From positions 1,178,001-1,242,000 of the forward strand of contig NZ_AP025459.1 of NCBI RefSeq assembly GCF_024347295.1: a DNA stretch of 64,000 nt, given 5' to 3'. The notes under the pieces are model-generated. The model did not search any database. It was not told the origin of the DNA and saw only the letters and a list, made by a program, of their open reading frames with translations. Below are positions 38,093 through 47,207 of the stretch, piece by piece (within the stretch, counting starts at the first letter, position 1; each line of letters begins with the position of its first letter). The DNA comes from Vibrio artabrorum (GTDB taxonomy: Bacteria > Pseudomonadota > Gammaproteobacteria > Enterobacterales > Vibrionaceae). The translations under genes were made by a program, and so were the position numbers.

Positions 38093-39355
38093 TTATAACT
38101 TCGGTGGCGTACCTTCACCGTTGGAAAGAATCGCATCGATCTGTACTGAAGCACTCATTGGGATATCAGCCACACCAATCACGGTTCTTGCCGGCATATC
38201 ACCCTTGAAGAACGTTGAGTAGATTTCATCTACTGCGTTTAAATCGGCAACATCTTTAAGCTGGATATTGATCTTAACAATGTCATCCATTTCATGACTG
38301 ATGCTTTCAACAATCGCTTTGATGCTCTTCAGACATTGTTCTGCCTGCTCTTTCGCACCGCCAGCAACAAGCGCACCAGTTGCAACATCAACAGGAAGCT
38401 GAGCAGATACGTTGTTGTAGTGAGAAAATGCCACCGACTGAGTTGATAACGGGCTCTTAGGTGCTGCATCCGTGTTATTGGCTTTGATACCAATACCGTG
38501 TCTGTCTTCAACTGCTTGCGGTGGAGTACCGTCACCATGTGAAACTGTTGCATCGATTTGAACCAGTGCGTCCATCGGCAGGCCGGAAGCGGCAACCACT
38601 GAACGTGCTGGCATGTAACCAACTGTTCTTGCGATAGAAGAACTAGGAAAGAAGGTGGTGTACGCTTCATTTACCGCTTCTACGTCGTCCAGATTTTGAA
38701 CATGAATGTTAATTTTGACGATGTCATCAAAAGGTACGTCGACACCTTCCATGATGGCTTTGATGTTTTTAAGACACTGAGTAGCTTGCTCTTTTGCGCC
38801 GCCAACTACGATGTTGCCTGTTTTAGGATTAACCGGTAGCTGAGCAGAGATGTGGTTGTAGTGCGAGAACGCGACAGAGTGAGTAGAGAGAGCGCTCACT
38901 GGTGCGCCTTCTGTGTTTCTTACTAACTTAATTAAGTCACACGGCTCCTGAGTACCAGAGCCTTCACCGTTAGTGATAACTGCATCCATCTGAACCAGAG
39001 CACCTTCCATTGGAAGGGCTGCTACTGCTAGTGCTGTGCGCGTTGGCAGATAGCCCGGGAAAAAGCCAATGTATTCTTCATCGATAGAATCAATATCCAT
39101 GATATTTTTCATGTAAACATTGATACGAACCACATCAGTCATAGCGTGACCGATGCTTTCAACAATTGCTTTGATGTTCTCAAGACACTGTGCCGCTTGC
39201 ACTTTTACGCCGCCTTCAACCATAGAACCGGTTTTAGGGTTAAGAGGAAGCTGTGCAGAGATATTGTTGTAGTGAGAAAATGCGACAGTTTGTGTAGATG
39301 CTGAACTTTCTGGTGCATTGCCTGTGTTTCGAGAATTTTTAATAATACCGCTCAT
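38093..39355 (-). CDS. Triple-domain Rid (YjgF/YER057c/UK114) protein, copy 2, in the ADI cluster
   Basis: A 420-residue homologue of the protein at 25.4 kb, again with three RidA-like domains (about 7-131, 143-280, 290-418). The RidA R105 equivalents are R106, R251 and R390, and the E120 position is again Gln. Domain 2 carries an extra stretch of about 8-9 residues before its arginine strand (FFPSSSIARTVGYMPARSVV), which looks like a small internal duplication. It lies between carbamate kinase and the winged-helix regulator in one transcription direction, so it is probably part of the arginine deiminase operon. Imine/enamine hydrolysis is the family activity; the substrate here is unknown. 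Confidence 0.88.
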   Translation of the reverse strand: MSGIIKNSRNTGNAPESSASTQTVAFSHYNNISAQLPLNPKTGSMVEGGVKVQAAQCLENIKAIVESIGHAMTDVVRINVYMKNIMDIDSIDEEYIGFFPGYLPTRTALAVAALPMEGALVQMDAVITNGEGSGTQEPCDLIKLVRNTEGAPVSALSTHSVAFSHYNHISAQLPVNPKTGNIVVGGAKEQATQCLKNIKAIMEGVDVPFDDIVKINIHVQNLDDVEAVNEAYTTFFPSSSIARTVGYMPARSVVAASGLPMDALVQIDATVSHGDGTPPQAVEDRHGIGIKANNTDAAPKSPLSTQSVAFSHYNNVSAQLPVDVATGALVAGGAKEQAEQCLKSIKAIVESISHEMDDIVKINIQLKDVADLNAVDEIYSTFFKGDMPARTVIGVADIPMSASVQIDAILSNGEGTPPKL

Positions 39356-39411
39356 GTCGATATTTCTCCTATTTATATAGGCCTAGTTTATAAGCTAACA
39401 GACTAGAAACG

Positions 39412-40317
39412 TTACTTGCTGATATGAGTACCTGTACTTCGGTTCATCACGTCTAAAGCCAGATACAAATCACCAATATGTCCAGTACCACCAGTTTCAG
39501 CAAAATTACAACATGCTGCTACTTTTGGACCCATTGAACCGGCCGCAAACTCATAAATTCCAATCTCATCAATAGTAACTGCTTCAAGTTTTCTTTCAGT
39601 TGGCAACCCCCAATCAACACACGCGTGAGTACCATCAGTAAGAATAAGAAGATCTGATGCTCCTACTTCATTAGCAATAAGCGCAGCGGTCATGTCTTTA
39701 TCAATGACCGCTTCAAATCCGCTTAAAGTGCCTTTATTATCAATGACCGGAGCCCCACCACCTCCGCCACAAATTACAATGTGATCTTGCTCTAAAAGAC
39801 ATTTTATTGCATCAGATTCAACAATGGCCTTTGGTGCAGGGGAAGGAACTACCCGACGCCACTTATTGCCGTCAGGTTTTATCACCCAATTATTCTCTTC
39901 TGCTAATGAAACTGCTGTGTCCCGATCATAGATAGGACCAATAAACTTACTTGGATCAACAATGGCCGGATCATTCTCATCTACAGCTATTTGTGTTAAT
40001 ACTGTTGTAACATGCTTACCTGGTAATTTATTTTTAAGACTCTGTTGTATTAAGTAACCAATCATGCCCTGAGTTTCAGCCCCTAAGACATCAAACGGAT
40101 ATGACGGGCAATCTTGATATGCTAAGTTCTGAAGCGCAAGTAAGCCCACTTGCGGACCATTTCCATGAACAACTACCAATCGATATTTTTCATGTAATTT
40201 TGCCAAAGCTTCTGAAGTAGCAGAAATGCTCTTTTTTTGATTATCACAACTCATTATCTCACCACGTTGTAATAAGGCATTCCCACCGACAGCTACAACT
40301 AAAATTGGCTTGTGCAT
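39412..40317 (-). CDS. arcC: Carbamate kinase
   Basis: A 301-residue enzyme that converts carbamoyl phosphate and ADP to carbamate and ATP, the energy-yielding last step of the ADI pathway. Motifs: VVAVGGNALLQRGE at the start, VVHGNGPQVG, IVICGGGGGAPV and LTDGTHACVDWG. The ATG at 40317 with GAGG upstream is preferred over the longer frame. Gap to arcA is 140 bp, to Rid copy 2 56 bp. Confidence 0.93.
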   Translation of the reverse strand: MHKPILVVAVGGNALLQRGEIMSCDNQKKSISATSEALAKLHEKYRLVVVHGNGPQVGLLALQNLAYQDCPSYPFDVLGAETQGMIGYLIQQSLKNKLPGKHVTTVLTQIAVDENDPAIVDPSKFIGPIYDRDTAVSLAEENNWVIKPDGNKWRRVVPSPAPKAIVESDAIKCLLEQDHIVICGGGGGAPVIDNKGTLSGFEAVIDKDMTAALIANEVGASDLLILTDGTHACVDWGLPTERKLEAVTIDEIGIYEFAAGSMGPKVAACCNFAETGGTGHIGDLYLALDVMNRSTGTHISK

Positions 40318-40457
40318 ATTAAAAACCTCATTGATTGATATCATTAAACTTACTTAATTTTAGTTTAATAAGGTGTTGAACGAACAAATATTCATTCATT
40401 TAATATATCTAATTATTCAACACCTAATATTTTAAATTTCACTTAGGATTTTCGTTA

Positions 40458-41681
40458 CTACAGTGCTTTAACTCTTAGTAAAGGCATAGACATACAACGA
40501 GGACCACCTCTTCCTTTTACTAGCTCAGCATCCGGAACTTTGATTACTTCAATACCAATATCTTCTAATTGTTTATTTGTAATATCATTACGAGAAAAAG
40601 CGATTACCTTTCCCGGAGCCAAAGTTAGTACATTCGCGCCTAAATTCCACATTTCACGAATGCCATCAACTAAATCACCATTTCCACAACTAATTAGCGT
40701 AACATGCTCGACTTCCAGAACTTGCTCAAAAATAGTTTTTAACTCTCCGCTCATTAATTCAATACTTAACTGTTCATCAAATAACTCAACACAGTAAACA
40801 TTTATTTTTTCGCGGTCATCCATCATGGCATTTATTATAAACTTGTCGTGATCAACCATGGTCATGATGTCATCTAAGTGCATAGTTGATCGTTTTTTCT
40901 CAACCATATCAAAAACAACGACTCGTTCGAATCCATTTCTTAGCAGCTTTTCTGATAGGTTCTCAATTGCTCCGAAAGTCGTTCGTTCAGAACAGCCAAT
41001 AGCGACCACTTTTTCAGACAATACCGCTACGTCCCCACCTTCAATACCATATTCTGCATCATCGTCGTACCAGTACTTAATATCGGAATTCACAAATCTT
41101 GGAACATATTTATGAATATATTTCAGTAGAAGTGGCTCTCGTTCTCTGAATCGCTTACTCATTCTAGAAATAATAGTACCATCACCCACACTTATGCTAT
41201 TGTCACGCATATAATATACTGCTGACAATGGATCAACTACGTATGGATAATCACTCATAAGATAATTCGCCAGAGTTGGTTTATCAAATGAAAGTTCGTC
41301 TTTCCTTATACCTTGTAATACAACATCAATAAATTCTTCCTGTTTTTTTTCGATATATAATTTTTTAACTGCTAACTTTATAATTTCCGATTTTATATGA
41401 CTTAAGCTAATAAATTCATTGATAAACTCTTCTTTTGCCTGAGGAATAAGCATTGCCTCAGAAAATAGATCTCTCATATAGACTACTTCAACACCGTTTT
41501 CTCTTAGCGCATTAGCAAAAAAATCATGTTCTTTTTGAGCAACCGGAAGGTACGGAGTGTCTTCAAACAACATATCTTGCAAATAGTCTGGATGAAGACG
41601 ATTTAATTCTTCTCCAGGTCTGTGTAGCAGAACTCGCTTAAGTTCTCCAATTTCAGAGTGCACTTGAATATATTTTTCCAT
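40458..41681 (-). CDS. arcA: Arginine deiminase
   Basis: A 407-residue cytoplasmic enzyme that hydrolyses arginine to citrulline and ammonia. It shows the N-terminal EIGELKRVLLHRPGEEL, SERTTFGAIENL, the His/Asp segment STMHLDDIMTMVD and the catalytic cysteine C396 in RGGPRCMSMPLLR. Length is normal (406-418). It sits between arcB and arcC in the same direction. Confidence 0.95.
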   Translation of the reverse strand: MEKYIQVHSEIGELKRVLLHRPGEELNRLHPDYLQDMLFEDTPYLPVAQKEHDFFANALRENGVEVVYMRDLFSEAMLIPQAKEEFINEFISLSHIKSEIIKLAVKKLYIEKKQEEFIDVVLQGIRKDELSFDKPTLANYLMSDYPYVVDPLSAVYYMRDNSISVGDGTIISRMSKRFREREPLLLKYIHKYVPRFVNSDIKYWYDDDAEYGIEGGDVAVLSEKVVAIGCSERTTFGAIENLSEKLLRNGFERVVVFDMVEKKRSTMHLDDIMTMVDHDKFIINAMMDDREKINVYCVELFDEQLSIELMSGELKTIFEQVLEVEHVTLISCGNGDLVDGIREMWNLGANVLTLAPGKVIAFSRNDITNKQLEDIGIEVIKVPDAELVKGRGGPRCMSMPLLRVKAL

Positions 41682-41788
41682 TTTAATAGCCTCTCAAAGA
41701 TATAGCAGGCACAAACAAATCGAACATCATACCTGCATATTATTTTCCGTTTATTTAATTTTTAAAGTATCTATAAAAATATAGAATA

Positions 41789-42778
41789 TTAGATGGTGGC
41801 AACCATAATAGATTTGATAGTGTGCATCCTATTTTCAGCTTCATCGAATACTACTGAATATTTCGCCCGGAACACTTCATCAGTCACTTCCCTACAATCA
41901 ATATCCTGCTCATCAAGCGCTTTTTTAGCGAATGTAGTTTCAAAGTCATGATAAGCCGGCAAACAGTGCATAAAGATACAATCTTCAGTCCCAATATTGC
42001 TTACTAACTCTTGTGTTACCTGATATGGCTTCAGCAACGTTACACGTTCACGTAACTTATCTTCTTCACCCATTCCGGCCCATACGTCTGTGTAAATGAC
42101 ATCTACATCATTCAGTACTTTTTCATCGCTCACCAGTTCAATTTGGGCTCCAGTTTCTTTGGCAACAGCGTTTACTTCCTTAAGAATCGTTTCATCTGGA
42201 TACAGTTCTTCCGGACCAAGAGCCACAAAGTGCATTCCCATCTTAGCTGCGCCATACATCCATGCGTAGCACATGTTGTTTCTCGTATCGCCAACAAAAG
42301 CAATTTTGACTTTATTTAATGGTTTATGAACATGCTCTTCAATAGTCATTAAGTCTGCTAAAATCTGTGTTGGGTGATCTACGTCTGTTAATCCATTCCA
42401 CACAGGTACACCTGCGTATTTAGCAAGCTTTTCGACAACACTTTGTTCGTAGCCTCTGTACTCAATACCATCATAGTATCGACCTAGTACTTTCGCCGTA
42501 TCTTCTAATGACTCTTTCTTACCCATTTGTGAGCTATTCGAATCTAAGAATGTTACATGAGCACCTTCTTGTCCTGCACCAACTTCAAACGCGCATCTAG
42601 TACGTGTTGATGTTTTTTCAAATAAAAGAACAATTTCTTTTCCATCAAGAAGTTTATCATTTATACCAGCCCGACATTTAGATTTCAGGTCATGAGATAA
42701 ATCTAGTAAATACCTAATTTCCAATGGTGAAAAATCCATTAATGTTAAGAAACTACGACCTTTTAAGTTGATAGCCAT
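41789..42778 (-). CDS. arcB: Ornithine carbamoyltransferase, catabolic, with altered ornithine loop
   Basis: A 329-residue enzyme that splits citrulline with phosphate to ornithine and carbamoyl phosphate. The carbamoyl-phosphate loop STRTR (57-61), DHPTQILAD (134-142) and HCLPA (271-275) are intact. The ornithine-binding loop reads D231-VWA-G235-MG, whereas ornithine carbamoyltransferases usually have D-x-x-x-S-M-G; the serine is replaced by glycine. This may tune specificity or be a lineage feature. The start at 42778 has AGGGGA upstream; it is 14 bp after the MFS gene stop. Confidence 0.9.
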   Translation of the reverse strand: MAINLKGRSFLTLMDFSPLEIRYLLDLSHDLKSKCRAGINDKLLDGKEIVLLFEKTSTRTRCAFEVGAGQEGAHVTFLDSNSSQMGKKESLEDTAKVLGRYYDGIEYRGYEQSVVEKLAKYAGVPVWNGLTDVDHPTQILADLMTIEEHVHKPLNKVKIAFVGDTRNNMCYAWMYGAAKMGMHFVALGPEELYPDETILKEVNAVAKETGAQIELVSDEKVLNDVDVIYTDVWAGMGEEDKLRERVTLLKPYQVTQELVSNIGTEDCIFMHCLPAYHDFETTFAKKALDEQDIDCREVTDEVFRAKYSVVFDEAENRMHTIKSIMVATI

Positions 42779-42791
42779 ATTTATATATCCC

Positions 42792-44039
42792 CTATGATTG
42801 AGTTGATTCAATGAAGTAAAAATTTTGTTGTTTAACTTGACGGTATAAAATTGCTGCAATTACAAATCCAAGGAAGGAAATAGCGATCATATAAGAAAAT
42901 ATATAATGATAACCCTTAATGCCTGGATAGTTGTCAATTAACCACCCAAACAATATATACACAAATGATTCAGGCATAAATCCGATAAGAGAGATAAAAC
43001 CCATTGCTGCCCCGCTGTATCTTATTGGTACTTTTATTTCGTCTACAATTGCAAAATAGACACCGCGAGTCATGAATACAGCCAAGCCTAGCAGACATAT
43101 CAGTCCAGTAATTGGAATAAGCAAATTTTCTGACTGAGGAAAAACAATAAATGCAGCCAGACATAAAATAGGAACAATATTTGCAAACATTACAACTCGG
43201 ACTTTAGATCCTGTTTTATCCGCAATAAAACCACTTATCAGCCCGCCAAATAAAGCTAAGCCATATGTTCGTATGAGTCCTACTGTCGCAGCTAGTGACG
43301 CAGACGCTCCATAGTAATTAGTAATGTATGGTGTAAAATAACTTAGGCCGCTATACAGTGTATATGATGAAAAGATTATTAAAGCCAACATCCAAAGTTC
43401 TTTACTTTTAGTTACTACTAAAACTTCTTTAAGAGTTGCTCCCGTTTTCTCCCCTTTAGTTGCATCCTGACTAGGTATCGCAATCCAAACAAACACAGCC
43501 CCAATAAGCTCAAGCACTGCATAGCATAAGATTACATTTTGTAACCCTAAAACTCCGGCTCCGAAGTAGTTAAAGACACCGACAATCAATAGTCCATAGA
43601 TTATTGGTAGTAACCCACGACCTCCTTCTAAGATTCCAAATAATTTTCCTTGATCTTCGCTACTTCCCAACAACCTTGTTGCTTTCATCAATGCAGCCCA
43701 AAATGTAAGAGATGTAGTAGCACCCCATATGGAATAAATTAATACCAAAGATGTAAATGAGGGCGGTAATGTATAAAACCATAAGCCTATTATTCCTCCT
43801 GAAAAAAGAGAAAAACTCAGCAAATATCTTGCAGATACTCGGTCTGCTAACCATCCCCCAGGAAAATAACCTATCATGGCTATAAATCCATAAACACTCA
43901 TCAATATACCCATTTCGGTATTATTTATATTCAAACTTTCCAACAATAAATCATAATAGATATAACTCAAATAAGGTAATTCATAAATAACAGAACCACT
44001 TATTATAAGAGCAATCATTGCTTTTATTTTATGCTTCAC
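42792..44039 (-). CDS. MFS transporter leading the ADI cluster (ArcD-replacing)
   Basis: A 415-residue major facilitator protein with about twelve helices. The helix 2-3 loop FPGGWLADRVSARYLL and the matching GFIADKTGSKVRVVMF after helix 8 are MFS hallmarks. Its helices start IALIISGSVIYELPYLSYIY. It is first in the cluster and nearly abuts arcB, so it should move an arginine-pathway solute such as arginine or ornithine, in place of the APC-type antiporter ArcD. This is inferred from position only. GTG start at 44039 with GGAG five bases upstream. Confidence 0.85.
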   Translation of the reverse strand: MKHKIKAMIALIISGSVIYELPYLSYIYYDLLLESLNINNTEMGILMSVYGFIAMIGYFPGGWLADRVSARYLLSFSLFSGGIIGLWFYTLPPSFTSLVLIYSIWGATTSLTFWAALMKATRLLGSSEDQGKLFGILEGGRGLLPIIYGLLIVGVFNYFGAGVLGLQNVILCYAVLELIGAVFVWIAIPSQDATKGEKTGATLKEVLVVTKSKELWMLALIIFSSYTLYSGLSYFTPYITNYYGASASLAATVGLIRTYGLALFGGLISGFIADKTGSKVRVVMFANIVPILCLAAFIVFPQSENLLIPITGLICLLGLAVFMTRGVYFAIVDEIKVPIRYSGAAMGFISLIGFMPESFVYILFGWLIDNYPGIKGYHYIFSYMIAISFLGFVIAAILYRQVKQQNFYFIESTQS

Positions 44040-44415
44040 AACAACTCCATAAATTTAGTTTCAAACTAGGAATTATTATATAAATCTAACCTTAACTTTA
44101 TATAGACCAGAAAAGAATCAGAAAATCACTTATAAAACAAACACTTAAACCACAAGCCCAATCGATCATGAAATTTAAACCCCATAAAATCAATAGGTTA
44201 AGTTAAGATTAAGAACGCAACAAAAACATAATAATTGTTCTACCGTGTAATCATCATCTCAGTTTTGCTACCATTCTTTTACCATTTGGAAAAACTCAAC
44301 TTAGCTTCTAACAATAATAATTACTCAGAAATTACCTATTGCGTACTGTTGTTCGTAAATAAAGAACTACTTTTAGGTACGAGTAACCTATCATCTTCTT
44401 TATAGAAGCATATAA
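44040..44415. promoter_or_regulatory. Upstream region of the ADI cluster
   Basis: About 375 bp, AT-rich, expected to hold the cluster promoter. I could not find a clean FNR (TTGAT-N4-ATCAA), ArcA or ArgR site. No gene visible. Confidence 0.45.
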
Positions 44416-44544
44416 AAGAAATCAGCATGTAGATTGACCAGAACAGATCGGATAATTCAAATCCTGCATAATCAACTTGGTTAGAAAATGTCTGACGTTT
44501 AATCTGAACTTGATGAACACTTTAGCTATGAAAAACGTACCCCT

Positions 44545-45057
44545 GTACCTGACAATAAAAGTCATGACGGTGCAAGGCGTATTCAAAAAGAACTTGAGGC
44601 AAATGGTAATAAGCACGATGTAAAAACAATTGCCGTGAGCATGAAACGCCAGAGCTTAGTCGCGAAGGCCGCCCGTAAGTTCAAATGTACGACAGACAGT
44701 AAGCATAGGCTTCCTGTTGCCCCGAACTTGCTTGAACAAGACTTTAATGCGACAGCACCAAATCAAAAATGGGCTGGAGATATCACCTATCTCGCGACTA
44801 GCGAAGGTTGGATGTATTTAGCCGTTATTATCGACCTGTACTCACGGCAAGTCGTTGGTTGGTCAATGAGCACCAGAATGACCGCCACTCTGGTCTGTGA
44901 TGCACTATCAATGGCATTGTTCCGCAGAGGCAGCCAGAAGACGTGATTATCGATAGTGATAGAGGGAAGCCAATATTGCTCAAAAGACTACCGAGATTTA
45001 ATCGCAGCTCATAATCTAAAACAAAGCATGAGTAGGAAGGGGAATTGTTGGGATATA
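44545..45057 (+). mobile_element. IS3-family orfB fragment, opposite orientation to the 35.5-kb copy
   Basis: The plus strand reads [22 protein letters not shown], then [19 protein letters not shown] and a DDE catalytic part ([28 protein letters not shown]). Two frameshifts occur after RRGSQ, with DLIAAHNLKQSMSRKGN recoverable in another frame. It has no terminal inverted repeat at either end. The shared segments (PVAPNLL, RRIQKEL, NLKQSMSRKG) are nearly identical to the element at 35511-36495, so both come from the same IS type. It carries the catalytic part that the other copy has lost. Confidence 0.85.
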
Positions 45058-45200
45058 GAGGTTATATTCTATGATCTTAGTAACCGAGTTCTGACTCATG
45101 CTGGAATTGACTATTTTACCGATTCCATTTAGTGCCGCTATTAAGCTACTCGTCATAAGACAGGGTGACGAACAACCTCACCTTTTATTCTGCTCGCCAT

Positions 45201-45230
45201 AAAAAAATACCCAGCGAAAGGCTAGGTATT
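45201..45230 (-). terminator. Terminator after the NCS2 permease gene
   Basis: On the minus strand a stem AATACC / GGTATT with neighbouring AGC/GCT pairing is followed by seven T, just downstream of the permease stop. Confidence 0.8.
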
Positions 45231-45256
45231 AGTGAAAAGTGTTTTAGCCATTTGCT

Positions 45257-46621
45257 TTAAATTGCCCAGCCACCCGCGTAGAAAGCAACGAGAGCTATCG
45301 TGATCAAGACGATACCTAAGTTTAACTTTTTCCATTCGCCTGCAAATACGCGACCGACCACTAAACATAAGAAACCAAGCATAATACCGGTTACAATGTT
45401 ACCCGTCAGTACAATGAATACTGCACACACCAGACCGGCTAGTGCATCCACAGAGTCATCGAAATTCAGTTTGCGAACGTTACTCAACATCAATAGACCA
45501 ACATACATCAGTGCAGGTGACGTTGCGTAAGCCGGAACTAGGTAGCTAATTGGGGCCAAGAACAATAGGAATAAGAAAAGTACACCTACCACTACTGCTG
45601 TTAAACCCGTTTTACCACCCGCAGCGGTGCCCGCTGCAGATTCAATGTAAACCGCTGCTGGAGCGCCACCGACTGCGCCAGAAACAATACTTGAAACCGA
45701 ATCAGTAGTGAGTGCCTTACCGCCATCGATAATGTTGCCATCTTTATCAAGAAGGTTTGCTTGGCCGGCTACTGCGCGAATCGTACCTGTCGCATCAAAG
45801 ATAGCGGTCATCACCAACGCAAGCACACTTGGCAGAACGATAGGATTAAGCGCCCCCATGATATCCATAGAACCTATCAAAGAGTCTTCACCACCAAAGC
45901 TTGGTAGAGCAAAGAAGCCTTGATATTGAACAGCAGGGTCAAAGATCAAACCAAATGCTGAGATAGCGATGATCACCAGTAAGATCCCCCCCGGCACCTG
46001 ACGTTTCTCTAAGCCGAAAATAGCCGCAAGACCCAGCATCGACATGATAACAGGGAAAGACGTGAATTCACCGAGTGTTACTGGCAAGCCCTCTACTGGA
46101 TTTTTGATCACCAAGCCAACACCGCTTGCTGCGATAAGCAGTAAAAATAAGCCAATACCGATGCCAGTGCCGTGTGCAATACCTTCAGGTAAATTGGTTA
46201 AGATCCACTGACGCACACCTGTCACGGTGATAGCAGTAAAGATAAGGCCCATAAGGAAGACTGCGCCCAGCGCAACGGGGATAGAGATGCCCTGCCCGAG
46301 TACCAAACTGAAAGCAGTAAAAGCGGTCAATGAAATGGCACAACCAATCGCCATTGGCAATTTTGCCCAAAGCCCCATCAACAATGAGCCAAATGCTGCA
46401 ACCAAACAAGTGGCAATAAATACTGAGCTTTGATCAAAACCTGCTGTACCTAACATGCTTGGTATAACAATGACTGAATAGACCATAGCCAAGAAGGTTG
46501 TTAACCCAGCTAAAACCTCACGACGTACATTACTGCCACGTTGTGAAATTAAGAAGAAGTTATCTAACCAACGACCTTTTGCAGGTGTATCACTTGCTTG
46601 GGGGACGTAATTCTCGGACAT
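45257..46621 (-). CDS. NCS2-family purine permease (AzgA-like)
   Basis: A 454-residue inner-membrane transporter with about 13-14 helices. The start [35 protein letters not shown] pattern, the [14 protein letters not shown] segment and the [29 protein letters not shown] segment match the AzgA branch, which imports adenine, guanine or hypoxanthine with protons. A PurR-like operator lies upstream. AAGGAA precedes the ATG. Confidence 0.92.
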   Translation of the reverse strand: MSENYVPQASDTPAKGRWLDNFFLISQRGSNVRREVLAGLTTFLAMVYSVIVIPSMLGTAGFDQSSVFIATCLVAAFGSLLMGLWAKLPMAIGCAISLTAFTAFSLVLGQGISIPVALGAVFLMGLIFTAITVTGVRQWILTNLPEGIAHGTGIGIGLFLLLIAASGVGLVIKNPVEGLPVTLGEFTSFPVIMSMLGLAAIFGLEKRQVPGGILLVIIAISAFGLIFDPAVQYQGFFALPSFGGEDSLIGSMDIMGALNPIVLPSVLALVMTAIFDATGTIRAVAGQANLLDKDGNIIDGGKALTTDSVSSIVSGAVGGAPAAVYIESAAGTAAGGKTGLTAVVVGVLFLFLLFLAPISYLVPAYATSPALMYVGLLMLSNVRKLNFDDSVDALAGLVCAVFIVLTGNIVTGIMLGFLCLVVGRVFAGEWKKLNLGIVLITIALVAFYAGGWAI

Positions 46622-46709
46622 GCTATTTCCTTTGTAGTACTAAAGAATGCTCAATAAGGAGCGTTCTTAATCAAAAATTTGAGTGACAATTTTAAAGGCG
46701 AGAAAATAC

Positions 46710-46725
46710 AGGTAAACGTTTACGT
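46710..46725. promoter_or_regulatory. PurR-like operator upstream of the purine permease gene
   Basis: AGGTAAACGTTTACGT fits the PurR consensus ANGCAANCGNTTNCNT at all but one position (T for C at position 4). It is about 90 bp upstream of the permease start. Purine repression of a purine permease gene is expected. Confidence 0.75.
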
Positions 46726-46832
46726 CTGCAATAGTTATCACTAAAGGTTTAGTGTTTTAAAGCTCTAACCCAGTAGCTAAGCAGCATACCTAGCTGTTAT
46801 TTATTCCAACTAGGTATGCACCTATATTCAAA

Positions 46833-47207
46833 CTATAAAGTAACTTTTTTCACCATCCCCGCTTCCGCATGACCAGGAATATTACATGCAAACTCTACCT
46901 TGTTGTCACCATGAAAATGCCATAGCAACTGCTTCGCTTTTCCCGGCTTAACGGTGACGGTACTACCCGAATCATGGGCGTGATTCCCCATATTTTTCAT
47001 CATTTCACGGTGTACTAACTGCTCTGAGGCAGAGCCAATCGAGAACTCATGATCAATCTTACCAGTATTCATGACAACGAATTGCACCACGTCATTAGGT
47101 TGAATATCCACTTGATTTTTGAATGTTATTTTCATGTCATCACTCAGCAGAACATAAACAACTTTATCGGGATTCGCGCCTTTAGCTGGCATACCTACTT
47201 CAGACAT
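46833..47207 (-). CDS. Cupredoxin-like copper protein, apparently missing its signal peptide
   Basis: A 124-residue protein with a blue-copper fold. Ligand regions are visible: DHEFSIG (His), CNIPGHAEAGM (Cys, His, Met). The frame starts directly at MSEVGMPAKG. Relatives normally have a signal peptide and a His-rich stretch ahead of this point, and there is none here; upstream codons in frame run to unrelated AT-rich sequence. It is therefore probably 5'-truncated by a rearrangement and, if made, would stay in the cytoplasm. Function in copper handling is a family inference. Confidence 0.7.
   Translation of the reverse strand: MSEVGMPAKGANPDKVVYVLLSDDMKITFKNQVDIQPNDVVQFVVMNTGKIDHEFSIGSASEQLVHREMMKNMGNHAHDSGSTVTVKPGKAKQLLWHFHGDNKVEFACNIPGHAEAGMVKKVTL

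Noticed and set aside
44040..44415. FNR, ArgR or ArcA boxes before the ADI cluster
   Set aside because: Only partial half-site matches were found, none at a consistent spacing; not strong enough to list.
35511..45057. A functional composite transposon around the ADI block
   Set aside because: Neither flanking IS3 fragment can encode active transposase, the right one has no terminal repeats, and no target-site duplication was found. Only past IS involvement can be argued.
35285..45200. tRNA-Gly 3'-end duplication marking island integration
   Set aside because: No copy of the tRNA 3' end was found at the far side within the window, and no integrase gene is present.
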